Assembly (NCBI RefSeq): GCF_000277125.1
Contig: NC_016946.1
Location: 4,030,001-4,094,000, forward strand
DNA length: 64,000 nucleotides
Direction of reading: 5' to 3'
Source of the DNA: Mycobacterium intracellulare ATCC 13950
GTDB lineage: Bacteria; Actinomycetota; Actinomycetes; Mycobacteriales; Mycobacteriaceae
Positions 25,907 to 34,411 of this stretch are shown piece after piece. Numbering within the stretch: position 1 is the first letter of the stretch; every line of letters starts with the position of its first letter. The position numbers and the translations under genes were made by a program. Below the pieces are notes generated by a model. That model saw nothing but the letters and a program-made list of their open reading frames with translations. It searched no databases and had not been told where the DNA came from.

Positions 25907-27427
25907 TCAAGGCGCTGACCAGCTTCTTTCTTCCAGAGTGAAGACCTGCACCGCTGCGGATTTGCCCTTGAGGGTGTGGGGCCCCCGATCGACGAGGCCG
26001 ACAGGTCGAGAAGCCAGCGCATCGACGCACGACTGGGTGAGCAGGATCGCGTCGCCCGTCGTCTTGGTTAGCTGCTCGACGCGCGCGGCTACGTTGACGG
26101 CGTCACCGATCAGCGTGAACTCGAGCTTGCCTCCCCCGCCGATGGTGCCGGCAATTACCACCCCGGTGTTGATCCCGATGCCGATCCGCAGTGCTCCGCC
26201 GAAGCGCTCCGCGACCAGCCGCTGGATCCCGACAGCGACATGTACCGCGGCATCGGCGTGTGCCGCAAGGTCGTTCGGTGCGCCGAAGACGGCGAGGGCT
26301 CCGTCGCCAAGGAACTTGTTGACGTGCCCCCCGGCGCGGACGACGGCGGGCACGACGATCTCGAACAGCGAGTTGAGCCGGGCGACGGTGTCCTCGGCGG
26401 TATTGGCTTCGGCGAACGGGGTGAAATCGCGAATGTCGATGAACATCACGGTCACCTCGCGGCGCTCACCAGTAAACACGTCGTCGCCCTGTTCGAGCAG
26501 CCGCGCCGCTAGCGCCGGATCGACGTAGGTGCCGAACGCGCTCTGAAGCCGTTGCCGCTCAGCCAAACCCGCCTGCATGCGGTTGAATGACGCGGCGAGG
26601 GCGCCGAGGTCGTCGTCCTGGACGACGGGTAGGCGCTGGCTATAGTCCCCTGCCGCAACGCGTTCGGCGCCCTCGGCGAGGTCGCGGATGGGTTGCAAAG
26701 ACCTCGAGAATCCGAAACCGACGGTCACCGGCACCGCGAAGGCAACCGCCATCGCGCCTCCGATCAGGATCGAAAGGATCGGGGCGGCAGTGACATTGGA
26801 CACTCCGGCGAGCAATGCTCCCCCGGTGGCGTACGCGAACGTGGCGGCGACCACCGACACGTTCGATCGCCGGGCGAAAGTCGGGCGGGCGCGTGGCAGC
26901 GAATCGCCAAGCTCCGTGTCACCGGCGAGGGCGATCCTGGCTGGGCGGAACGCTCCCTCCACGATGTTGTGATAGGCGACCAGCTGGATCGCCGCCACCA
27001 CCACAGTGGCCACGATCCCGTATTGCACCAGCCGTGTCCCACCCGCCCCGACCATCGCACCGACGACGACCGCCAACGTGGCGGCCCAGACAGCGGCGCC
27101 CCAGACCGCTCGGACAGTCGCCCTGCGAGCGTAAACATAGGTGCCCTGCAACGCTGCCACCCGATCGACGTGGTGGCCGGCCGCCCATTGCTCCGCAGGG
27201 CGCACCCACCGGCGCCCCGGGAGTATGAAGATGCACGCAAGCACCACGACCGCGCCGATGGTGACGGACCCGACCTCGATGTAGCGGCCGGACTTCTCGA
27301 ACGCGACGATTGGCAACGATATGAGTACGGAGTAGATCGGGAGCGAAATGACAAACGCAAGCACCCAACACGCCAAGAGATAACGCGGACCAAACCGATC
27401 CCACGTCCACTGTAAGAAGCGGTCCAT
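25907..27427 (-). CDS. membrane class III adenylate cyclase with HAMP domain
   Basis: A 506-residue protein of the Rv1318c/Rv1319c/Rv1320c/Rv3645 type. About six membrane helices fill residues 15-250. A HAMP linker follows (SLQPIRDLAEGAERVAAGDYSQRL). The class III catalytic domain starts near residue 320, with metal-binding Asp in MFIDIRDFT and NKFLGDGALAVFGAP, and the adenine/transition-state residues in TLIGDAVNVAARVEQLTK. It makes cAMP at the membrane. It is 55 bases downstream of the LLM gene on the same strand, so co-transcription is possible. Confidence 0.93.
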   Translation of the reverse strand: MDRFLQWTWDRFGPRYLLACWVLAFVISLPIYSVLISLPIVAFEKSGRYIEVGSVTIGAVVVLACIFILPGRRWVRPAEQWAAGHHVDRVAALQGTYVYARRATVRAVWGAAVWAATLAVVVGAMVGAGGTRLVQYGIVATVVVAAIQLVAYHNIVEGAFRPARIALAGDTELGDSLPRARPTFARRSNVSVVAATFAYATGGALLAGVSNVTAAPILSILIGGAMAVAFAVPVTVGFGFSRSLQPIRDLAEGAERVAAGDYSQRLPVVQDDDLGALAASFNRMQAGLAERQRLQSAFGTYVDPALAARLLEQGDDVFTGERREVTVMFIDIRDFTPFAEANTAEDTVARLNSLFEIVVPAVVRAGGHVNKFLGDGALAVFGAPNDLAAHADAAVHVAVGIQRLVAERFGGALRIGIGINTGVVIAGTIGGGGKLEFTLIGDAVNVAARVEQLTKTTGDAILLTQSCVDALASRPVGLVDRGPHTLKGKSAAVQVFTLEERSWSAP

Positions 27428-27481
27428 GCCAGGAGATTAAGCGTCTCGCATCTACGACGCGGCCGTTCTGATGCTGCCTGG

Positions 27482-28339
27482 TCAGAACGTTTTGCCGTGC
27501 AACTCTGCCAGCGCGTGAATCTGTTCGAGGTAGTGCTCAAGCGAATGGTGGATGAACCTGGCCGACAACGTGGTGGTCCCGGCGGCGGCGATGGTGTGCA
27601 GCGCGTCTTCGGTTTTCGCCGGCTCACCCACCGGGTCCAGTGGCTGGTCCGCGGGCAAGACGACCTCGAAGCCGTCCGGCAGCTCTCGCGCCCGCAGCCA
27701 CTCGGCGGCGGTGGCAATGGACACGTAGTACGGACACCAGCCGTCGGCGAGCGTGAGCGCACGGCGCAACGACCGCTTGGTGCGCCCGCCGACCCAGATC
27801 GGCATATGTGGCTGCAGCGCACAGGGATCGATGGTGAGCCCACCGAACGAGTAGTACTCGCCGTCATACACCGGCTCGTTGGTGGGCAACGCCGCCCGCA
27901 GCGCCTTCAGGGCGTCGTCGGCACGAGCACCGCGGTCGTCGAACGGCGCGCCCAGCAGGTCGAATTCCTCCCTGAGGCTCCCGACGCCGACGCCCAGGAT
28001 CACCCGGCCGCCGCTGACGTGATCCAATGTGCCATAACGCTTTACGATCGCGAGCGGGTGGTGATAGCCAAGCACCAGGGTCATCGTGACGAGCCGAATC
28101 CGGCTGGTGCGCGCCGACACGTAGCCGAGCGTGGCCAGCGGGTCCCAGTACCGGGAGCCGCGGCGGGCGGCCTCGGTCGACGGTATGCCGATGTGCTCGC
28201 TGCAGGTGAGGTGGTGATAGCCAAGGCCGTCCGCCGTTTCGGCGACGCGACCGATGTCTTCGATGGTGGCCGTCTTCTCCCACGTCAACGCCGCGCCGGC
28301 GACGTTCGTGACGACGGGTGTAGCGATGCCGAGTTTCAA
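27482..28339 (-). CDS. LLM-class F420-dependent oxidoreductase
   Basis: A 285-residue luciferase-like protein: LGYHHLTCSEHIGIPS, IRLVTMTLVLGYHHPLAIVKRYGTLD and GGRVILGVGVGSLREEFDLLG are typical of the F420-binding LLM group. It starts with TTG at 28339, overlapping the stop of the TauD-like gene, so it is translationally coupled and the last gene of the Rieske operon. It probably carries out a hydride-transfer step on the product of the two oxygenases. Confidence 0.88.
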   Translation of the reverse strand: MKLGIATPVVTNVAGAALTWEKTATIEDIGRVAETADGLGYHHLTCSEHIGIPSTEAARRGSRYWDPLATLGYVSARTSRIRLVTMTLVLGYHHPLAIVKRYGTLDHVSGGRVILGVGVGSLREEFDLLGAPFDDRGARADDALKALRAALPTNEPVYDGEYYSFGGLTIDPCALQPHMPIWVGGRTKRSLRRALTLADGWCPYYVSIATAAEWLRARELPDGFEVVLPADQPLDPVGEPAKTEDALHTIAAAGTTTLSARFIHHSLEHYLEQIHALAELHGKTF

Positions 28340-29166
28340 TCCAGCGGCTCTTCACCGGCAAGGACCGTGCGGTGCATGAGCCGACCGCTGTCAGCGGCAT
28401 ACGGCAGCGCCCGGTGCATGGTCCCGGTGTTGTCCCACATGAGCAGGTCGCCCAGCTGCCACTCGTGGCGGTAGACGTAGCGCGGCTGAGTCGCCCAGTC
28501 ACGAAGGCGCGCAAGCAATGCGCGGCTTTCTTCCACCGGCAGGTCGATCACGTAATCCGCCGTCGCACCGAGCAGCAACGACTTACGCCCCGATCGGTGA
28601 GTCCACACCATGGGGCAGGATTTCGTAGGCGATTTCTGCCAGAACGCGATCTCCTCGTAGCTCATCTCGGGTCGCACGTAGTACTGCGAGCGCTCCGCGC
28701 TATGCACCACCCGAAGGCCGGCGATCGTCTCCTTGTCGGCCTCCGGCAACTCCTCGTAGGCCGCGTAGGTGTTGCAGAACTCGGTCTGACCGCCGGAGTC
28801 GGACAATTTCATGGCGCGCAACAGCGTGGCCAGATTCGGATAGGGCTGCAGCGAGCCGTCGAAATGCCAGAATAGCGAGCCTTTCAGGTACTCGGCGCGC
28901 TGATTGACGTTCGTGTCGAGCGAGATCTTGTAGATCCCGCCCTCACCCTCGTTCTGCACAATGCTGCCAAGGGTTTTCGCGATGGTGACCTGCTGTTCGT
29001 CGCTGATCTGCAGTCCGCGAAAGAAGACCACCCCGCGCTGCTCGAGGATCGCGCGGATCGCCTCGGCTTCGCGACCACTGAGCAGCGTGTCGAGATCGGT
29101 CTTGATCTCGCTGCCGATCAACGGTGTGCAGTCGATGACGTCGAGTCGTGTGGTGGACAGTCCCAT
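28336..29166 (-). CDS. TauD/TfdA-family Fe(II)/2-oxoglutarate dioxygenase
   Basis: A 276-residue dioxygenase. The Fe-binding facial triad is visible as FWHFDGS (HxD) and NTGTMHRALPY (distal His), with the 2-oxoglutarate-binding Arg in RLMHRTVLAG. QRGVVFFRGLQIS near residue 45 is the usual family start. It hydroxylates or desaturates a small substrate at the expense of 2-oxoglutarate. It sits three bases after the 107-residue gene and overlaps the LLM gene, so it acts in the same pathway. Confidence 0.9.
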   Translation of the reverse strand: MGLSTTRLDVIDCTPLIGSEIKTDLDTLLSGREAEAIRAILEQRGVVFFRGLQISDEQQVTIAKTLGSIVQNEGEGGIYKISLDTNVNQRAEYLKGSLFWHFDGSLQPYPNLATLLRAMKLSDSGGQTEFCNTYAAYEELPEADKETIAGLRVVHSAERSQYYVRPEMSYEEIAFWQKSPTKSCPMVWTHRSGRKSLLLGATADYVIDLPVEESRALLARLRDWATQPRYVYRHEWQLGDLLMWDNTGTMHRALPYAADSGRLMHRTVLAGEEPLD

Positions 29167-29169
29167 GCG

Positions 29170-29493
29170 TCAGCTCAATCTCGTGAGAATGGTCTTCGCC
29201 GAATGCTTTACCCGCGGCTGCCTCCACAGCTCCACCGCCAACGAGACCGTGATCAGCGAGTACAGCAGATTGCGCAGGTTCGCGACGTCCTCGGGCAGCG
29301 GCTCGGCATAGTCGAACTTGTCGATGTAGGCGACCGCGTCCTCGGCGTGCGGAAAAACCTCGTCGTAGAACGCCTGTATCTCGGCCATGGAGCTGTTCAC
29401 ACGCTTCACGTAGCGCTCATGCCCATCCTCGATGGCCCATTCGGGCACCAGGTGCTCGAGTTGCGAGAACTCGTGCGGCAAAAGGGCGTTCAT
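29170..29493 (-). CDS. conserved hypothetical protein in the Rieske operon, 107 aa
   Basis: A 107-residue helical protein (LVPEWAIEDGHERYVKRVNSSMAEIQAFYDEVFPHAEDAVAYIDK) with no signal or membrane segment. Its ATG overlaps the Rieske stop as ATGA. Position between the Rieske oxygenase and the dioxygenase suggests a small subunit or accessory factor. It is not a ring-hydroxylase beta subunit or ferredoxin by sequence: no Cys cluster is present. I do not recognise the family. Confidence 0.75.
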   Translation of the reverse strand: MNALLPHEFSQLEHLVPEWAIEDGHERYVKRVNSSMAEIQAFYDEVFPHAEDAVAYIDKFDYAEPLPEDVANLRNLLYSLITVSLAVELWRQPRVKHSAKTILTRLS

Positions 29494-30773
29494 CGGCCGG
29501 CCTTCGCCTTCTCGCCGGCCGCCACATAATCGCCCACCACCTTGTGCAGGTGACGCAGCAGGATCTCCTCGTCATTCATCGTGAAATGCGTGAGCGCACC
29601 GCTGTTCAGCATCGCCTGCAACCCTTCCGACGGGCTCGCGTCTTCCAGGATGATGTCGTTGAGGAAGGTAACGGTGAGCTCTTGGCCCAGCCGTTCTTTG
29701 TGCGTCTTGGGCGGCTGGTAGAACATCTCGACTTCGAAGATGTGCGAGTGCGGGCCCGTCGGCCAGTGCGTGTGCGTACTGAAACCGGACGAACCGAAGA
29801 TCAGCACGAAGTTGGGGAAGAACTGGAACGAATCGAAGCCGTACTTCTCCGAACGAGTCGGATTGAGCCCGGGCGGCATCGGGCCGCGATCGGTCCGCTT
29901 GTTCCACGGGCCGGCCGCGCTCGCCTCCATCACGCATTCAATGGGCTTGGAGTACGGCGTCTTCTGCGACGGCTCGCCGGCGAAGGAAAACATCCGGTGC
30001 GGACCCTTGAGCCGGTAGGCCAGCGCGTCGGTGAACGGGTTCGGCTGGTCGAAGGCGTCTCGCGCCTCCGCGGTGAGGGCGCCGAACGAGGACGCGTGCA
30101 GATACGGCCCGTGGTAACTTTCGGCGAATCCGTCGACGAAAATCTTCCAGTTGCACTGCAATTCGACCTTGAACCGATACACCTGGTGTGGCCCCGCAAA
30201 CGGATAGCCTTCGATGCCGTGAGCCAGCTCGCCGAGGTAGGACCGCAGCGGCTCGGTGTTGTGCGGGTCGAGGTTGACGAAGACGAACCCCTCCCACACC
30301 TCGCATTGAATCGCCGGCACCCGACAGCTCTCGGCGTCGAAGTCGAGCAGCAGATCCTTGCGGGTGGCCGCGTGCAGCGAGCCGTCCAACTTGTAGCGCC
30401 AGCCGTGGAATCGGCAGTACAGCACCGGGGCGCGACCTTGCACCTCTTCGAACGGGTCGTCTTCCCACAGCATCTTGTTGCCGCGGTGCGGACAGATGTT
30501 GTGGAAGGCGCGGATCACGTCGTCCTTGCCGCGAACGATGATGATCGACGTGTCGAGGAATCTCAGCTCGCGGGTGAAGTAGCTTCCCGACTTCGGCACC
30601 CGCTCAACCCGTCCGACGTAGAGCCAGGTTTTTTTGAAGACGTGCTCGCGTTCCTTCTCGTAGAACTCTTCTGAGACACAGTCCTCGAGTGACACTGGGC
30701 CACGGCCCAATTCGGGATAGTCATCCGTCCAGTGCCCGCTCGACGGCTTCGTGACCAAGACGTCCTGACTCAT
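29490..30773 (-). CDS. Rieske non-heme iron oxygenase, alpha subunit
   Basis: A 427-residue protein. The Rieske [2Fe-2S] ligands are C94-x-H96 (CPHRGN) and C120-x2-H123 (CRFHGW). The mononuclear iron site is DGFAESYHGPYLHAS with H221 and H226. The residue that bridges the two centres, Asp in most ring hydroxylases, is Glu218, as in the carnitine/glycine-betaine subgroup (CntA, GbcA). ATG 30773 follows GGAGGAGGG. It is the first gene of a four-gene operon divergent from a LysR regulator. No reductase or ferredoxin partner is encoded alongside. Confidence 0.92.
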   Translation of the reverse strand: MSQDVLVTKPSSGHWTDDYPELGRGPVSLEDCVSEEFYEKEREHVFKKTWLYVGRVERVPKSGSYFTRELRFLDTSIIIVRGKDDVIRAFHNICPHRGNKMLWEDDPFEEVQGRAPVLYCRFHGWRYKLDGSLHAATRKDLLLDFDAESCRVPAIQCEVWEGFVFVNLDPHNTEPLRSYLGELAHGIEGYPFAGPHQVYRFKVELQCNWKIFVDGFAESYHGPYLHASSFGALTAEARDAFDQPNPFTDALAYRLKGPHRMFSFAGEPSQKTPYSKPIECVMEASAAGPWNKRTDRGPMPPGLNPTRSEKYGFDSFQFFPNFVLIFGSSGFSTHTHWPTGPHSHIFEVEMFYQPPKTHKERLGQELTVTFLNDIILEDASPSEGLQAMLNSGALTHFTMNDEEILLRHLHKVVGDYVAAGEKAKAGR

Positions 30774-30808
30774 CGGGCCCTCCTCCGCCTCTCGGCCGAA
30801 GGTAGCAC

Positions 30809-30837
30809 TTGACCAAATGCGCAAATAGGCCTTCAAT
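30809..30837 (+). promoter_or_regulatory. candidate lysR promoter
   Basis: TTGACC (30809-30814) and TTCAAT (30832-30837) are 17 bases apart and point toward the LysR gene. The -10 element enters the first arm of the inverted repeat, which would give autorepression. Weak -10 match; inference. Confidence 0.35.
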
Positions 30838-30857
30838 TGCAACACCCTGTTGCAATT
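30835..30857. promoter_or_regulatory. LysR-type binding box, perfect inverted repeat
   Basis: AATTGCAACA (30835-30844) and TGTTGCAATT (30848-30857) form a perfect ten-base inverted repeat around CCC. It contains the T-N11-A pattern of LysR regulators and lies between the divergent Rieske and LysR genes. Confidence 0.75.
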
Positions 30858-30869
30858 TTGGAACACCAC

Positions 30870-31790
30870 GTGGAGCAGAACCTGCCGTTCGACCTCGATG
30901 CCTTGCTCGTATTCGGCAAGGTGGTCGAGTGCCGCAGCCTGTCGAAGGCGGCCGCGCTGCTGGGCATGCCCAAGTCCACCGTCAGCCGCAAGCTCAGCAA
31001 GCTCGAGGCGGACCTCGGGATCAAGCTGCTGCGCAAGAACACGCACCAGCTCACCGTCACCGACCTTGGCGAGAAGATCTACAGCCACGGCGTGAACATC
31101 TTGGCCGAGGCCAACGGGGTGCGGGCGCTGGTGGAAGGCAGCAAGCTCGAGCCGCAGGGTGAGTTGCGCGTTGCCATCCCGGTCTTTGTCGGCATCGACT
31201 ACGCATCGCGAGTCGGCGCCAAATTCCTGAAGCAATATCCCCAGTCGCGGCTGGATATCCGCTTGGTGGACAACGTCGTTCATCCCGTCCACGACGGGTT
31301 CGACGTGGTTTTCGGCACGGGGCCGCTGCAGGACTCGACGCTGATCGCGCGCAAGGTCTTCAGCCTCGAACTGTTCCTTTGTGCATCACCGGAGTTCATA
31401 CGGGAACTCCCCGAACCCATCACCGCTCCCACCCAATTGGATACCGTGCCGTTCATCGACTGCGGAGTCAGCGAGGGACCGCGCAGGCTCACCGTCGCCA
31501 AGAACAAGCGGCGCCATGAGCTCTCGCCGACGGTTCGGGCGCGAGCCAACAATTTTCAGGTGTGCAAGCAGTACATCCTGAACGGGCTCGGTGTCGGTGC
31601 GATGCCGAGCCAGATCATCGTCACCTCCGAGTTGCGGGACGGCAGCATCGTGCCGGTGCTGCCCGAATGGCGCCTCGAGCAGCTTGACGTCTACATGATC
31701 CATCCCTTCCAGCTCTCGTTCTCCACGTTGATCAGCGCGTTCTACGAGACGGCGTGCGACATCATCACCGAGAACACCGCGCGAAGCTGA
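30870..31790 (+). CDS. LysR-family transcriptional regulator
   Basis: A 306-residue regulator: winged helix-turn-helix at the N terminus (SLSKAAALLGMPKSTVSRKLSKLEADLG), then a substrate-binding domain starting near residue 85 (GELRVAIPVFVGIDYASRVGAKFLKQYP). GTG 30870 is preferred; the TTG at 30837 lies inside the inverted-repeat operator. It should control the divergent Rieske/2OG/LLM operon in response to substrate or intermediate. Confidence 0.9.
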   Translation: MEQNLPFDLDALLVFGKVVECRSLSKAAALLGMPKSTVSRKLSKLEADLGIKLLRKNTHQLTVTDLGEKIYSHGVNILAEANGVRALVEGSKLEPQGELRVAIPVFVGIDYASRVGAKFLKQYPQSRLDIRLVDNVVHPVHDGFDVVFGTGPLQDSTLIARKVFSLELFLCASPEFIRELPEPITAPTQLDTVPFIDCGVSEGPRRLTVAKNKRRHELSPTVRARANNFQVCKQYILNGLGVGAMPSQIIVTSELRDGSIVPVLPEWRLEQLDVYMIHPFQLSFSTLISAFYETACDIITENTARS

Positions 31791-31866
31791 GGCGGCAAAA
31801 CCGGCCGTCTGCACCTATAAAGCGAAAAAGTGAGCGTTTGCTGGCGGCGAGTCCAATACTTAGGTG

Positions 31867-34404
31867 ATGAGTAGGCCTGCACCGCCCGTGCTGACGGTTC
31901 AATCGGAGTGGTCACAGCGCAGTTTCGCGCCGGGCCACGACATCGTGGTCGGAAGTGACCTCCGCGCCGACATGCGCGTCGCCCATCCGCTGATCGCCCG
32001 CGCCCACCTCCTGCTGCGCTTCGACGGGGCCAAATGGATCGCGATCGACAACGGTTCGCCCTCCGGCATTTTCGTCAATGGTCACCGGGTACGGGCCGTC
32101 GACATCCACGATCGCCAGAGCCTCAACCTCGCCCGGCCCGACGGGCCGCGTCTGAGCTTTGGGATCGGCCGGCACGACGGGGCGGTGGGCCAACTACCGC
32201 CCACCCTGGAGGCGGTGCCGGTGATCGCGCCGCCGGGCGCCCCGAAGACCGCCCGTCCGGAACCGCCACGGCGGCCCGGCGTCCCGCCGCCCCGCATCGC
32301 GCGACCGCAACCCGCCCCGCCGCGCTACCCGCCGGCCGGCCAGCCCCCGCGCGCTCCCCACCCGGCGCCGCAGCCGGCGGGGCTCCAGCCGCTCACCGAG
32401 ATCGGGGCACAGACCCTTGAAGCCTCGGGCTTCGACAGCGCCAACCTGCGGCGCGCCGTGCAGCGGTCACGTTCGAGGCTCGGGGCGCCCCCCGCGGGGG
32501 CGGCGGTCATCGGCCGCGCGGAAGACAGCGACATCGTCATCTCGGACGTCTTGGCGTCGCGCCATCATGCCTACTTGGTGCCGGGCCCCACCGGCATGGA
32601 GATCCACGACGCGCAAAGCATCAACGGGACTTTCGTCAACGGCACCCGCATCTTGTCGGCACCGCTCACCGAGGGTGACGTGGTCACGATCGGCAACGTC
32701 GACCTGGTTTTCAACGGTGAAATCCTGCTGCGCCGCGCCGAAGCGGCCACCCGCACCGGCGGGCTGGAAGTGCGGGAGGTCGACTTTCACGTCGACAACA
32801 AGCGGCTGATCCAAAAGGTGTCCCTGACGGCGCGGCCCGGGACGCTGACCGCGCTCATCGGTGGGTCGGGAGCGGGCAAGAGCACGTTGTCCCGGCTGAT
32901 CGCCGGCGCCACTTGTCCGACCTCGGGCTCGATCACGTTCGAGGGCCACGACATCCACGCCCAGTTCGCGTCGTTGCGCAGCCGGATCGGGATGGTGCCC
33001 CAAGACGACGTCGTGCACCGCCAGCTCACGGTGACCCAGGCGCTGAACTACGCGGCCGAGTTGCGGCTGCCGACCGACACCAGCAAGTCCGACCGCGCAC
33101 AGGTCGTCGCGCAGGTCATCGAGGAACTCGGCTTGACCAAGCACGCCGACACGCGAGTCGACAAGCTGTCCGGCGGGCAGCGCAAGCGCGCCTCGGTGGC
33201 CCTGGAACTGCTCACCGGGCCGTCGCTGCTGATCCTCGACGAGCCCACGTCGGGCCTGGACCCCGCATTGGACCTGCAGGTCATGACGATGCTTCGGCAG
33301 CTGGCCGACGCCGGCCGCGTCGTGCTGGTGGTGACGCACTCGCTGAGCTACCTCGATCTGTGCGACCAGGTGTTGCTGATGGCGCCGGGCGGCAAGACCG
33401 CCTACTGCGGTCCACCCGGCGACATCGAAGCGACCATGGGAACCACCAACTGGGCCAAGATCTTTGGAATGGTGGGCGCGGACCCCGACGAAGCCAACCG
33501 TCGATTCCTGGCCCAAGCCAAACCGCCGCCTCCTGTATCCGACGCGGACAAGCCGGCCGATCTCGGCGCTCCGGCGCGCTCCAGCACCTGGCGTCAATTC
33601 TCGACGATCGCCCGCCGCCAGGTCCGGCTGATCGTCGCCGATCGCGCCTACTTCATCTTCCTGGCGCTGCTGCCGTTCGTGATGGGCGCGCTGGCGCTGA
33701 CCGTTCCCGGCTCGACGGGATTCCGCGTGGCCGATCCGAACGGCGACGGGTCCGACGAGCCCGGATCGGTGTTGATGTTGCTGACCATGGCCGCCGTCTT
33801 CATGGGCACCGCGCTGACGATCCGCGATCTTATCGGCGAGCGCCCGATCTTTCGCCGCGAACAGGCGGTCGGCCTGTCGACCAAGGCCTATCTGCTCGCG
33901 AAGATGGCGGTCTTCTTTGTGTTCGCCATCGTCCAGTCGACGATCGCGACCACCATCACCATTCTGGGGAAAGGCGCGCCGACCCGGCCGGCCCTGCTCC
34001 TTGGCAGCGCCACACTCGAGCTGTACGTCGCCACCGCCGCCATGTGCGTGGCCGCGGCGATGATCGGCCTGGTCCTGTCCTCGCTGGCGCGCTCGAACGA
34101 GCAGATCATGCCGCTCCTGGTGGTGTCGCTCATGTTGCAGCTGGTGCTCTGCGGTGGGATGGTCCCGGTCACCGACCGGATCGGGCTGGACCAGATGTCC
34201 TGGGCGGTCCCCTCCCGTTGGGGGTATGCGGCGCAGGCCTCGACGGTCGACTTGTGGACGATCGAGCCCGGGCCGCTCGCCCCGAAAGACCGCCACTTCA
34301 AACACACGGCGGGGACATGGCTGTTCGACGTCGGCATGCTGGTGTTGCTGACGGTCGTGTACGCGGGAATCGTGGGGTGGCGCAGCCGGCTCAAGCGCCA
34401 TTGA
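31867..34404 (+). CDS. ABC transporter with two FHA domains (Rv1747-like)
   Basis: An 845-residue fused exporter. Two phosphothreonine-binding FHA domains come first (about residues 20-100 and 200-285; the second has IGRAEDSDIVI, SRHH and NGTFVNGTRI), separated by a Pro-rich linker. The ABC ATPase has Walker A GGSGAGKST (about 333), signature LSGGQ (435) and Walker B LLILDEPTSGLD (455). An ABC-2 membrane domain with about six helices ends the protein. In M. tuberculosis, Rv1747 is phosphorylated by PknF and helps export cell-wall lipoglycans. Here a different kinase gene lies tail-to-tail, eight bases away. Confidence 0.95.
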   Translation: MSRPAPPVLTVQSEWSQRSFAPGHDIVVGSDLRADMRVAHPLIARAHLLLRFDGAKWIAIDNGSPSGIFVNGHRVRAVDIHDRQSLNLARPDGPRLSFGIGRHDGAVGQLPPTLEAVPVIAPPGAPKTARPEPPRRPGVPPPRIARPQPAPPRYPPAGQPPRAPHPAPQPAGLQPLTEIGAQTLEASGFDSANLRRAVQRSRSRLGAPPAGAAVIGRAEDSDIVISDVLASRHHAYLVPGPTGMEIHDAQSINGTFVNGTRILSAPLTEGDVVTIGNVDLVFNGEILLRRAEAATRTGGLEVREVDFHVDNKRLIQKVSLTARPGTLTALIGGSGAGKSTLSRLIAGATCPTSGSITFEGHDIHAQFASLRSRIGMVPQDDVVHRQLTVTQALNYAAELRLPTDTSKSDRAQVVAQVIEELGLTKHADTRVDKLSGGQRKRASVALELLTGPSLLILDEPTSGLDPALDLQVMTMLRQLADAGRVVLVVTHSLSYLDLCDQVLLMAPGGKTAYCGPPGDIEATMGTTNWAKIFGMVGADPDEANRRFLAQAKPPPPVSDADKPADLGAPARSSTWRQFSTIARRQVRLIVADRAYFIFLALLPFVMGALALTVPGSTGFRVADPNGDGSDEPGSVLMLLTMAAVFMGTALTIRDLIGERPIFRREQAVGLSTKAYLLAKMAVFFVFAIVQSTIATTITILGKGAPTRPALLLGSATLELYVATAAMCVAAAMIGLVLSSLARSNEQIMPLLVVSLMLQLVLCGGMVPVTDRIGLDQMSWAVPSRWGYAAQASTVDLWTIEPGPLAPKDRHFKHTAGTWLFDVGMLVLLTVVYAGIVGWRSRLKRH

Positions 34405-34411
34405 TCCGTCG

